Positions 7,392-16,300 of a stretch of DNA of 46,832 nucleotides are shown in pieces. Under the pieces are notes generated by a model. The model was not told the DNA's origin. It was given only the letters and a program-made list of their open reading frames with translations, and ran no database searches. The first letter of the stretch is position 1; every line of letters begins with the position of its first letter. The translations under genes were made by a program, and so were the position numbers. Location: NCBI GenBank assembly GCA_028281625.1, contig JANQJN010000100.1, forward strand, positions 1 through 46,832, given 5' to 3'. Origin of the DNA: Emcibacteraceae bacterium. Lineage in GTDB: Bacteria > Pseudomonadota > Alphaproteobacteria > Sphingomonadales > Emcibacteraceae.

Positions 7392-8156
7392 ATGGTAAAC
7401 CAAGTTCAAGGCGCTGCGTCCTTTGCTAAGAATATGATGGTTTTGCAAGCAGTTGCTGAAGCCACCGGCCCGGTCTCTATTTCTGATCTTGCAGCCGATG
7501 TTTCCATGCCAAGACCCACTGTTTACCGCTTGGTTGCTGCGCTTGAAGCCGAAGGGCTAATTGAACAAACCAGAACCAACAGTTGGCAACTTGGCCCGCG
7601 ACTTTTAAGCCTTGCCTCGCGAGCCTGGCAAAATAACGATATTCGGACCACCGCTTATCCTTTCCTCACTCAGTTAAGGGATCAAATTGGTGAAACGGTC
7701 CATTTGGCTATACCCAGTGGTCTAGAAATGACCTATATCGAGAAGGTGGAAAGCCAGGAAAGTGTGAGAATGACATCCACCATCGGCGCCCGGGCGCCAT
7801 TTCATTCTACGTCCGTTGGCAAGGCATTCTTACTCGCTCTCAACGAATTTGAGCGAACCAAAATTATGTCTGAAATTAATTATACTTCAATTACCAAGCA
7901 CTCAATAACCACGCAGAATGAACTTGAAAAACAACTCCATGAATTTAAAAAATGCGGTTATACCATGGAACAAGAAGAAAACGAATTAAGCGTGGTCTGC
8001 TATGGCTCTGCGATTTTAAATGCAAATCATGAGCCAGTGGCGGCCATCAGCGTCAGCATCCCTCTTTTTAGATTAGATTCAGATCATCAGATCTATACAG
8101 GACCACTCCATGCGGCTTGCGCGGAAATTGGTAACCGCCTTCCGCCCTTCTTGTAA
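7392..8156 (+). CDS. IclR family transcriptional regulator
   Basis: A one-component regulator: an N-terminal winged helix (residues about 10-75, with G-P-V-S-I-S-D-L-A and M-P-R-P-T-V-Y-R-L recognition helix) and a C-terminal IclR effector-binding domain (residues about 85-250, with V-H-L-A-I-P-S-G and G-A-R-A-P-F-H-S-T-S-V-G-K-A). An upstream ATG at 7368 exists, but 7392 has GGAAAG six bases ahead and begins nearer the usual N-terminus. It is divergent from the cupin-SDR-aminotransferase operon, with two tandem palindromes between them, so it most likely controls that operon and itself. Effector unknown, probably a pathway substrate. Confidence 0.9.
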   Translation: MVNQVQGAASFAKNMMVLQAVAEATGPVSISDLAADVSMPRPTVYRLVAALEAEGLIEQTRTNSWQLGPRLLSLASRAWQNNDIRTTAYPFLTQLRDQIGETVHLAIPSGLEMTYIEKVESQESVRMTSTIGARAPFHSTSVGKAFLLALNEFERTKIMSEINYTSITKHSITTQNELEKQLHEFKKCGYTMEQEENELSVVCYGSAILNANHEPVAAISVSIPLFRLDSDHQIYTGPLHAACAEIGNRLPPFL

Positions 8157-8169
8157 TATTTTACGTATT

Positions 8170-8982
8170 CTACTCTAATGAGCTTAGAAATTTCCTTACT
8201 TCAGCAAGCACGGTCACATCATAATTTGTCAGCAAATGATCACCTTCTGCATAGGTAATATGATTGCATTCACCGCCCGCATGACTACACACAACCTCTG
8301 CCATATCTGCCGCAGGCCATGACTTATCCTGCCCACCTGACAGTAAGAGCATCGGGACTTCAATTTTATTCACGTTAATCAGTGCGGCTTCAACCGCTTG
8401 CTTGTTTGTTAACGATGCTTCGTGGCGATTATCGTAGCCAAGCCTCTGTTGCTCAACGCGGGAAATATAAGACACAAACGGCAGACCTTTACCGTCCTTG
8501 CTCCAACTCGATGGGCTTTCCATAATCCTGGAAAAATCTTTCGGGTTTCCCTGCCAAACGACCATGCTTGGGGCAAGGGCAATGACCGCTTTATAGCCCT
8601 GAACATGACTTGCAAGCACCAGCGCCAATTCAGCGCCTTTGGAAAGGCCGTAAAGTACTACCCCATTACTTCGGGCTTCAAGCCATCTTTTGGGAGCTTC
8701 GAAATATTCAAGCGGGACAAGTTCGAGGGTTTCTGGCACATGGTCCGCGCCACTGCGATCAAAATAGGCAAGTGCAAGCACGTTATAGCCCAGGTCAGCA
8801 ATTTTCTGAGCGCGGTCATTATATTTTCCGCCGTCAGACCCCCCAAGGACAATGATTCCGGGTTTATCCAGACCACCACCAGCATAGTAATCACCGTTGA
8901 ATTTGACGCCCTGGACCGTTTGCTGCGCGAATGCTGAAAACCCTGCCATAGCAAGCGCCATGGCGAGAATGAGTTTTTTCAT
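8170..8982 (-). CDS. Secreted alpha/beta hydrolase (BAAT/dienelactone hydrolase-like)
   Basis: A periplasmic serine hydrolase. The start at 8982 gives a signal peptide (MKKLIL, hydrophobic core, cleavage after A-F-A) with GGAAG seven bases ahead; a TTG four codons upstream is an unlikely start. The mature part has the nucleophile elbow G-L-S-K-G-A-E, an oxyanion region L-G-G-S-D-G-G after the first strand, a C-terminal S-G-G-Q-D aspartate strand and the histidine in E-G-D-H-L. It looks like the acyl-CoA thioester hydrolase/BAAT C-terminal family, but being exported it more likely acts on an ester. It converges on the IclR gene with 13 bases between stops. Confidence 0.8.
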   Translation of the reverse strand: MKKLILAMALAMAGFSAFAQQTVQGVKFNGDYYAGGGLDKPGIIVLGGSDGGKYNDRAQKIADLGYNVLALAYFDRSGADHVPETLELVPLEYFEAPKRWLEARSNGVVLYGLSKGAELALVLASHVQGYKAVIALAPSMVVWQGNPKDFSRIMESPSSWSKDGKGLPFVSYISRVEQQRLGYDNRHEASLTNKQAVEAALINVNKIEVPMLLLSGGQDKSWPAADMAEVVCSHAGGECNHITYAEGDHLLTNYDVTVLAEVRKFLSSLE

Positions 8983-9042
8983 GATATCTTCCAAATATTT
9001 TTTGTTTTAGCGTATCGGCACGTGCATTTGGTTAAAAGACAA

Positions 9043-9072
9043 TTGCGATAAAGTAAAAATTATTTGCGATAA
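9043..9072. repeat. Two direct repeats 21 bases apart upstream of the Rieske oxygenase
   Basis: TTGCGATAA occurs at 9043-9051 and again at 9064-9072, each followed by a related GTAAAA/GTTAAAA tract. The 21-base offset is two helical turns. This suggests tandem activator half-sites ahead of the oxygenase at 9124. Confidence 0.4.
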
Positions 9073-9123
9073 GTTAAAATTCATGAGAATATTTGTGATC
9101 ACATAATCAATGCGAGAAAAATT

Positions 9124-10278
9124 ATGGCAGATCAGGAAACAGGCGTTGTGCTAAGACAGGCGGAGAAAACACTCCCCGCGCACTATTACTACGATGAAGA
9201 TCATTACCAACGTGAGCTTAACGAAATCTGGTACAAAAACTGGATATATGTGTGCCGCGCGGATGATCTTGCAGAACCCCGATCCTTCCGAACCCTGGAA
9301 ATTGGTGATCAAAGCGTCATCGTTTTGAAAGGCGATGACGGCGAATACCGTGCCTTTCATAATGTGTGTCGGCACCGGGGCGCCCGTCTGATCACCGAAG
9401 AAAGCGGTAAGCTACGAAATAAATTCATTACCTGCCCTTATCATGCCTGGAGTTATCATCAGGATGGTGCGCTTAAAGCGACCACCACCAAAAGCGAAGC
9501 ATGCGATTTCGATTTTGATGATCACGCGCTTTTTACTGTCGCAGCCATAAATTGGAAGGGATTTTTATATGTGAATCTCGCCGGCAAGGATGCTCCTTCC
9601 TTTGAAGACTGCATTATGGAAGGATCCCCGGATATATCAAACTGGCATCCGGAAACTCTCAAAGTTGGTCACACATTGACTAAGGAACTTAAATGCAACT
9701 GGAAAATATTCTGGGAAAATTATAATGAATGCCTCCATTGCCCGGGGGTTCATAAATCACTCGTTCGAATGGTTCCCATTTATAAGCGTGGTAAGCAGGA
9801 TCTGATGGAATATGATGACTGGCGGGATCACGTAGGAAGCGATGATCCGAAGCTTATTGGTGGCATGCGCAAAGGGGCCCACACCTGGACCACAGACGGT
9901 CAGCCCATTGGCAAGACTTTTCCGGATCTGACCGAAGAGGAAATTAAAACAGCTTATAATTTTGTCGATATTTTGCCCAATACGTATCTTGTTTGTCATG
10001 TGGATTACATGCGCATCGTCCGCATTAGACCGACAGGGCCGGAAACAACAGAACTTCACGCAGAGTGGCTCTTTATGCCGGAAGTTTTGGATGATCCAAA
10101 CACGGACCTTACCCCCGCAATCGATTTTCCAACAACTGTTATCATGGAAGATGCTGAAGTAGCGGAGCTTAATCAAAAAGGTGTAAGGTCAATAGCTTAT
10201 AAGCAAGGCACGCTCATGCCAGAGGAATATAGCGTGCTTTACTTTAACAATTGGGTCCGCGAGCAATTGAATGAATAA
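9124..10278 (+). CDS. Rieske non-heme iron oxygenase, alpha subunit
   Basis: Terminal oxygenase of a two- or three-component Rieske system. The Rieske [2Fe-2S] ligands are C82-R-H84 and C104-P-Y-H107; the mononuclear iron site is in E-N-Y-N-E-C-L-H205-C-P-G-V-H210, with the acidic third ligand probably in the C-terminal E-D-A-E region. The 384-residue single-subunit form and the E-C-x-H-C motif are closest to the group that N- or O-demethylates small compounds (glycine betaine, stachydrine or vanillate-like), although ring hydroxylation cannot be excluded. No ferredoxin or reductase gene is adjacent, so electrons must come from a partner encoded elsewhere. The stop directly abuts the convergent HlyD-type gene. 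Confidence 0.9.
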   Translation: MADQETGVVLRQAEKTLPAHYYYDEDHYQRELNEIWYKNWIYVCRADDLAEPRSFRTLEIGDQSVIVLKGDDGEYRAFHNVCRHRGARLITEESGKLRNKFITCPYHAWSYHQDGALKATTTKSEACDFDFDDHALFTVAAINWKGFLYVNLAGKDAPSFEDCIMEGSPDISNWHPETLKVGHTLTKELKCNWKIFWENYNECLHCPGVHKSLVRMVPIYKRGKQDLMEYDDWRDHVGSDDPKLIGGMRKGAHTWTTDGQPIGKTFPDLTEEEIKTAYNFVDILPNTYLVCHVDYMRIVRIRPTGPETTELHAEWLFMPEVLDDPNTDLTPAIDFPTTVIMEDAEVAELNQKGVRSIAYKQGTLMPEEYSVLYFNNWVREQLNE

Positions 10279-11589
10279 CTATTCACGTAAAGACCTTGAA
10301 AAATAATCGGTAAAGGGCTTCATCAAATATGTCATTGGCGAATGCTCACCCGTTTTTAAGAACAAGTCAACTGGCATGCCCGGTACCAATACTTGTTCAT
10401 CCAGAAGCGCGAGCTGATCCTCAGCAATATTGACCTTAAGCAAATAATATGAGGATCCTGTAGTTTTGTCTTCGATCGCATCAGCCGAAACATGGGAAAC
10501 AGATCCTTCAATTTCCGGTGTGGTCCGGGCGTTAAATGCCGTGAAACGAAGGTTGGCCGGCTGGCCTGGGAAAATATCATCAATTTTTGACGGATCCACA
10601 CGTGCTTCAACCAATAATTTACTATCGGAGGGCACCACATATAAAATTGGGTCCGCCGGGCGCACTACGGAATTCGGCGTATTCACCGCCATTTCAAGCA
10701 CGGTTCCTGTACGCGGCGCACGAACCTCAAGCCGATCAAGTTTTCTTGTTGTCGCGATGTATCGTTCTTGCAAGTCCTGAATTTGCGGCTGTATTTCACG
10801 TAGGCCAGCGACGGCTTCTTCCTGCCTTGACGATTTAAGCCGGAGCATTTCAATCTCAATCTCCGAAATACGGCCAAGAGACTCAGCAATCTGGGAATCA
10901 AACTCACCAATGCGCCCGTTTAGGCCTGATTGATTGCGTTCAAGCTCATAAATTTTTGTGATCCGCGCATAACCTTTTTCATAAAGCTCTCGTTGCTCCG
11001 CGAGTTCTTTTTCTATGATTCCCAGCTGGGTTATAGTCGCATTTTTTTGTGCCGTAGTCCCCTCAATATCTTTTTCAAGCTGACTTTGGCGAATTTTAAG
11101 CTGGGAAATTTTGCTTCTCTCCGTACTTAATCGTGCTTCAAACAGTTTTTGCTGTACTTCAAGGTTCTTGTTAAAGCTATCTGTTGCCTCGATTCCGTGT
11201 CGAGAAAGGTCTACGGCCGGGATTTCCCCCAGATCATCGCGTTCAGCAACCAAACGTGCAACCCGAAGTTCAGCGTCAAGTATTTGATTAGCCAGTATAT
11301 TCTGCTCAACTTCTAGAAGTGCTGGATCAAACTTCAATATAACATCACCTTCCTGCACAATGTCACCGTCTTTGGCAAATATATCTTTCACCACGCCACC
11401 ATCAGGGTGCTGGACCACTTGTTGCTGTGCTTCCACTTGCAACTTTCCAAAGGAAACCACTGCACCGGCAATTGATGCAAACACCATCCAGCCGCCAAGG
11501 CCAAACACTAGAACTGCAAGCGTCGCATAGCCAAGTTTCAGATATTTCTGTGAGCCCCAAAGTTTGTTTTTGTCGATACTTTCAATCAT
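10279..11589 (-). CDS. HlyD/PrtE-family type I secretion periplasmic adaptor
   Basis: Membrane fusion protein linking the inner-membrane ABC exporter to an outer-membrane TolC-like channel. It has a short cytoplasmic N-terminus, one membrane segment at about residues 19-40, the first half of a biotinyl-lipoyl-like domain (V-V-Q-H-P-D-G-G-V-V-K-D-I), a long coiled-coil hairpin (about 100-280, rich in E/L/Q/K) and a C-terminal beta-barrel region with L-V-P-G-M-P-V-D near the end. Its 436 residues are typical of PrtE/AprE. Its start overlaps the ABC exporter stop by 4 bases. No TolC homologue is in the window. Confidence 0.93.
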   Translation of the reverse strand: MIESIDKNKLWGSQKYLKLGYATLAVLVFGLGGWMVFASIAGAVVSFGKLQVEAQQQVVQHPDGGVVKDIFAKDGDIVQEGDVILKFDPALLEVEQNILANQILDAELRVARLVAERDDLGEIPAVDLSRHGIEATDSFNKNLEVQQKLFEARLSTERSKISQLKIRQSQLEKDIEGTTAQKNATITQLGIIEKELAEQRELYEKGYARITKIYELERNQSGLNGRIGEFDSQIAESLGRISEIEIEMLRLKSSRQEEAVAGLREIQPQIQDLQERYIATTRKLDRLEVRAPRTGTVLEMAVNTPNSVVRPADPILYVVPSDSKLLVEARVDPSKIDDIFPGQPANLRFTAFNARTTPEIEGSVSHVSADAIEDKTTGSSYYLLKVNIAEDQLALLDEQVLVPGMPVDLFLKTGEHSPMTYLMKPFTDYFSRSLRE

Positions 11590-13316
11590 GCTTTTAGCCT
11601 TGTCAGTTTTCCAATTGTTTTTCTTTTGCGTGGTTCCAGCCGCTTCGTTTTAGCCAGGTCACCCAGGAAGTCATCGCGAGGGCCAAAAGCACTCACGCGC
11701 CCGTTCTCGAGCACAAGAATTTTATCGCAGATAGACACGATGTTTGGTCTATGCGCGGCAATTACGACGCATTTGTTGTTGTTCTTAAGTTCCTTAACGG
11801 CTTCGACGAGCGCAATCTCGCCATCCGCGTCAAGGTGAGCATTTGGCTCATCAAGCACCACCATAACCGGATCACCAAACAATGCGCGAGCAAGCCCGAT
11901 GCGCTGCCTTTGACCACCAGAAAGGAACGATCCACCTTCTCCGATCTGCGTTTCATAACCATCTGGAAGGCCCAATATCATTTCATGGGCACCAGCTGCT
12001 TTTGCTGCACGGATAATCAATCCTGAATGTACATCTTGTTCCATGCGCGCAATGTTTTCAGATACTGTACCGCTAAGAAGTGATATTTCCTGTGGCAGAT
12101 AGCCTATAAACTTTCCGAGTTCGTCGCTTGGCCATTGAAATAAATCAGCGCCACCAAGTTTGATCGATCCTGCTGCTGGCGGCCAGATATTTGAAAGCGC
12201 CTTTGTGAGCGTCGACTTCCCACTCGCACTTTTACCAAGCACACCAAGCACTTCACCGGGTTCAATATCAAATTTTACACCCACAAGGGTTAGCTTGTCA
12301 CTGGCAGGGGCAGTAACGGTTAGGTTTTTAACCGCAAGTTTTGCATCCGGCTTGGGAAGCAAGGTTCGTTTCGGCTCTTCCGGGTATTTTTTCAGAAGTG
12401 AGATCAAATTCTTATAGGCATTATGACCACGCAGAATTGTGGGCCATTGCGCGATCCCCTGCTCTATAGGGGCAAGCGCCCGTCCCATCAAAATGGACGC
12501 CGCAATCATCGCGCCCGGCGTGATCGCTCCACTGATCGCAAGATAAGCACCCACAGCCAGGATCGCTGACTGCACATAATATCGAAAGGATTTAGATCCC
12601 GAAGAATATGCCGCGCCACGGTCATTGGCTTTTAGAACCCTCTGTGTTGCCCAAACGCGGGCTGCCTGTATTTTTAAAACCACAGCATCCCGCATACCCA
12701 TCGCCCGGATAACTTCACTGTTACCGATGGCCTGGTTGCTTATCATTTCCGCTTGCTGCTCCAACGCCAGTGCTTCCTGCTGAATACCCTTGGCACCTCG
12801 ATGGTTGATCAGTGTAACCAAGAACATCACAACCCCGGCAAACAGACCAAAATATCCAAGCATCGGATGAAAAATAAACATGACCATTAAAAACAACGGT
12901 GCCCAGGGAAGATCCATAAATACGAATGGTGCCGGGCTTGATACTGCCTTGCGAAGCGCCGTCAGTTCCACCGGACCCTGCGACGGCGAAATGCCATCCT
13001 TATCCTTTGGTAATGAAATCGCAATATCGTCAATTCGATCAGACAGCAGCGTTTGAATTTTTGCTCCCGCCCGAGCCATAACCCGTCCGCGGGCAAAATC
13101 CAACAGACCAAAGATTAAAAATAAACCTGTAATAAGTAAAAATAGCGCCGTCAGTGTTTCAACAGAGCCGCTGGCAAGCACCCGGTCATAAACCTGAAGC
13201 ATGAACAAAGGACCAGTAAGCATTAAGAGGTTGGCAAATATACTAAAAATGGTGACGGCAACAAAAAGTTGCTTAACTGAAAATAACGCAATATCCATTT
13301 GATTTTTTTGTTTCAT
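11586..13316 (-). CDS. Type I secretion ABC exporter, PrtD/AprD family (permease-ATPase)
   Basis: Inner-membrane half-transporter that recognises the uncleaved C-terminal signal of its cargo and exports it in one step. The six-helix membrane domain spans about residues 15-290, and the ATPase domain follows with Walker A (G-K-S-A-S-G-K-S-T) near 360, the signature L-S-G-G-Q-R-Q-R near 465 and Walker B V-V-L-D-E-P-N-A. There is no N-terminal peptidase C39 domain, so it is not a double-glycine exporter. I choose ATG 13316 (M-K-Q-K-N-Q), with GAGGG just ahead; the longer reading starts inside the hairpin at 13352-13376. It lies downstream of the FAS1-repeat gene, its probable cargo. Confidence 0.92.
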   Translation of the reverse strand: MKQKNQMDIALFSVKQLFVAVTIFSIFANLLMLTGPLFMLQVYDRVLASGSVETLTALFLLITGLFLIFGLLDFARGRVMARAGAKIQTLLSDRIDDIAISLPKDKDGISPSQGPVELTALRKAVSSPAPFVFMDLPWAPLFLMVMFIFHPMLGYFGLFAGVVMFLVTLINHRGAKGIQQEALALEQQAEMISNQAIGNSEVIRAMGMRDAVVLKIQAARVWATQRVLKANDRGAAYSSGSKSFRYYVQSAILAVGAYLAISGAITPGAMIAASILMGRALAPIEQGIAQWPTILRGHNAYKNLISLLKKYPEEPKRTLLPKPDAKLAVKNLTVTAPASDKLTLVGVKFDIEPGEVLGVLGKSASGKSTLTKALSNIWPPAAGSIKLGGADLFQWPSDELGKFIGYLPQEISLLSGTVSENIARMEQDVHSGLIIRAAKAAGAHEMILGLPDGYETQIGEGGSFLSGGQRQRIGLARALFGDPVMVVLDEPNAHLDADGEIALVEAVKELKNNNKCVVIAAHRPNIVSICDKILVLENGRVSAFGPRDDFLGDLAKTKRLEPRKRKTIGKLTRLKA

Positions 13317-13351
13317 GGCCCTCAAATCCTGACGTAGTAAATAAATATATA

Positions 13352-13376
13352 GCCATGCTCCACATGGGAGCATGGC
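13352..13376 (-). terminator. Hairpin between the FAS1-repeat gene and the secretion genes
   Basis: On the minus strand GCCATGCTCC and GGAGCATGGC form a perfect 10-base stem around a 5-base loop, followed by the T-rich tract TATATATTTATTT. It lies 11 bases past the stop of the FAS1-repeat gene and 35 before the exporter start. It probably acts as a partial terminator or 3' stabiliser, so that cargo mRNA exceeds exporter mRNA. Confidence 0.6.
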
Positions 13377-13387
13377 CTAAAGTTGAG

Positions 13388-16300
13388 TTAGATCATCATG
13401 TCATCGGACATACTTTCCGATGCCATCATGTCGTCATCCATGGAGGAAGTAATTGAGATTTTATCGATCCGCGCAAATTCATTATCATCGCGGTGACCAA
13501 CAAGTGTTATGGTATCTCCACGTTCGAGATGAAGATCCTCAACTACATAAGATGTAGCATTTTCAGCTGTTGGATAAATACCGCCAAGTTCCTGATCCAG
13601 ATCAATGGTATCGACAACCGCGCCATTGACCAATATATCGATCTGTGCTTGTCCATCGATCTCGTCAAAGTAGAAAACCTCTAGATCATACGCTCCACCA
13701 ACACCATCAAATGCAGTCGACGCTTCACCGGTCATTTTCTTAAGTTTGATCAGATCATACTCGGATGCATCTTCATTATAGCGAACGCTATAACCAGAAA
13801 GATCCATATCCTCTGCTTCAATGGTTATCGGTCCTTGGGCTTCCACTGGTAGATCAGCCGGAACAAGAACGCGATCGATGACATGGACAATGCCATTTGA
13901 CACCTCAACATCAGTAACAGCGAGCGAAGGATCTTTGAGATCTGGCTCATTATCCACTAAGGAAGTGCCGTCTGGTGAGAAGGTCGCGCCTTCAAGCAGG
14001 GTCGGAACATCTTCGAGCGCAGCCACCTCACCAAGCATTTTTGCACCTGGTGAAACATGATACAGAAGAATGTCTGTCAGTAGTGGAATTGGATCACCAC
14101 CGCCAAGTTCGGTAAGTGCACCGGCAATTGCACCAAATACACTCGCGTCATCACTTTCGTCAAACTCAAGGCCCAAATCTTTGGCTAGTTTGATAAATGC
14201 ATCATCGGTTGGTGCAAACACAGTGAGATCAGCATCTTCCGCAGACAGCGCACCGCCAAGTCCAGCAGCTCCGACCGCCATCGCAAGGATGTTGAAATCA
14301 TCTGAACCAGCTACCAGTTCGACAATATTTGGCGTATTTCCTGGAATATCAAGTGGGATCAACACGCGGTCGATTACATGAACAATGCCGTTTTCTGCCA
14401 TTATATCGGTTGCAACTAATGAAGGGTCCTCCAAGTGAGGCTCGTTGTCGACGAGCGATGTGCCATCCGGTGAGAAGGTTGCCCCTTCAAGTAACGTCGG
14501 CACGTCTTCCATCATCGCGACATCAGCGAGCATATTGCTGCCCGGTGATACATGATACAGAAGAACATCAGTTAGAAGCGGAATTGGGTCACCACCACCA
14601 AGATCGGATAGCGCGCCAGCGATTGCAGCAAAGATAGCACCTTTATCGCCAGCATCACCTTCGTAACCAAAATCCACTGCCAGCTTGTAGAAAGCTTCAT
14701 CCGTTGGTGCAAACACTGTAAGATCACTGTCTTTATCCGCAAATGGATCAACAAGATCGGCCGCTTCGAGCGCCATCAGCAGTATTTCAAAGCTACCTGC
14801 TTCAGTAGCAATTTCAGCGATTGTTGGTTTTGGAATAACCGGGTTAAACGATATTTTATCAATACGTGCGAACTCATAATCATCGCGATGACCCACCAGC
14901 TCCACTACATCACCATATTCAAGGTCAAGACCTTCGATCACGTGTGAAGTTCTGTTTTCATCTGTTGCAACAACTCCACCCAACAACTGGTCAAGATGAA
15001 TAGTATCAATATGCTCGCCATTTACCATAACATCAATAGTGCTTTCACCATCGATTTCGTCAAAGTAGAACACTTCAAGATCATATTTTCCTGCCTGTCC
15101 CATAAATGCTGTTGAAGCAGTTCCCATATCATCTTTAAGCTTGATCAGCTTGTCTTCGGAGGCGTCCTTGTCTTTTCTGACTTTGTAACCTGACAGGTCC
15201 ATATCTTCGGCTTCCACCATGATTTGTACCGGCTCATTGCCAGGAATATCAATTGGTAGAAGTACACGATCGATCACATGAACAATTCCATTGGATAGTT
15301 CAAGGTCTGTTGCTGCTAAGGATGGGTCCTTAAGATCAGGCTCATTATCAATTAGGCTGGTGCCATCCGGCGAGAATGTTGCGCCTTCAAGAAGTGTTGG
15401 TACATCATCAAGCGCTGCCACATCGGCGAGCATCTTGGCACCTGGGGATACATGATAGAGCAAAATATCTGTAAGCAGCGGAATTGGATCGCCACCACCA
15501 AGTTCGGTGAGTGCACCTGCAATCGCTGCAAACACGCTCGCGTCATCAGTTGGATCAAACTCCAAGCCGAGGTCATGAGCAAGTTTGATAAAGGCATCAT
15601 CCGTTGGCGCAAACACTGTCAAGTCAGCACCTTCAGCAGCCAAAGCTTCTCCAAGCCCGGCTGCGCCAACAGCCATGGCAAGAATATTGAAATCATCTGA
15701 GCCAGCAACCGCTTCCACAATATTTGGCTCATTGCCAGGGATATCAAGTGGGATAAGCACACGGTCAATAATATGGACGACACCGTTTGCCGCCATGATA
15801 TCGGTTGCAGCGAGTGATGGATCCGCTAGGTGCGGCTCATTGTCGACAAGTGTCGTTCCGTCCGGTGAGAATGTCGCACCTTCAAGTAGTGTTGGTACAT
15901 CTTCAAGTGCCGCAACATCTGCAAGCATCAGGCTACCGGGAGATACGTGATAGAGAAGCACATCCGTCAAAAGCGGAATAGGGTCGCCACCACCAAGATC
16001 AGATAGCGCGCCGGCGATCGCAGCAAAGATAGCGCCTTTGTCGCCAGCATCACCTTCGTAACCAAAATCCACTGCCAGCTTGTAGAAAGCTTCATCAGTC
16101 GGTGCAAAGACGGTTAAGTCACTGTTTCTATTTGTGAATGGTGAAACCAGATCCGCAGCTTCTAGCGCCATAAGAAGAATTTCAAAACTTCCAGCCTCCG
16201 TTGCAATTTCGGCAATGGTTGGTTTTGGATCAACCGGAATGATTTCTACTTTGTCAAGTCGGGCAAACTCATTTTCATCACGATGACCAACAAATGAAAT

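Noticed and set aside
9094-9103. TGTGATCACA as a CRP-type site
   Set aside because: The two half-sites abut with no six-base spacer, so CRP would not bind in the usual way; a simple 10-base palindrome is all that can be claimed.
10279-13316. Bacteriocin or lasso/RiPP export locus
   Set aside because: The exporter lacks a C39 peptidase domain and no small precursor peptide is adjacent; the large repeat protein is the better cargo.
13821-15950. Plus-strand open frames inside the FAS1 gene (for example 13821-14381 and 15585-15950) that resemble each other
   Set aside because: They are antisense shadows of the tandem repeat. They repeat because the coding strand repeats, are low-complexity (S/A/T-rich), and lack ribosome sites.
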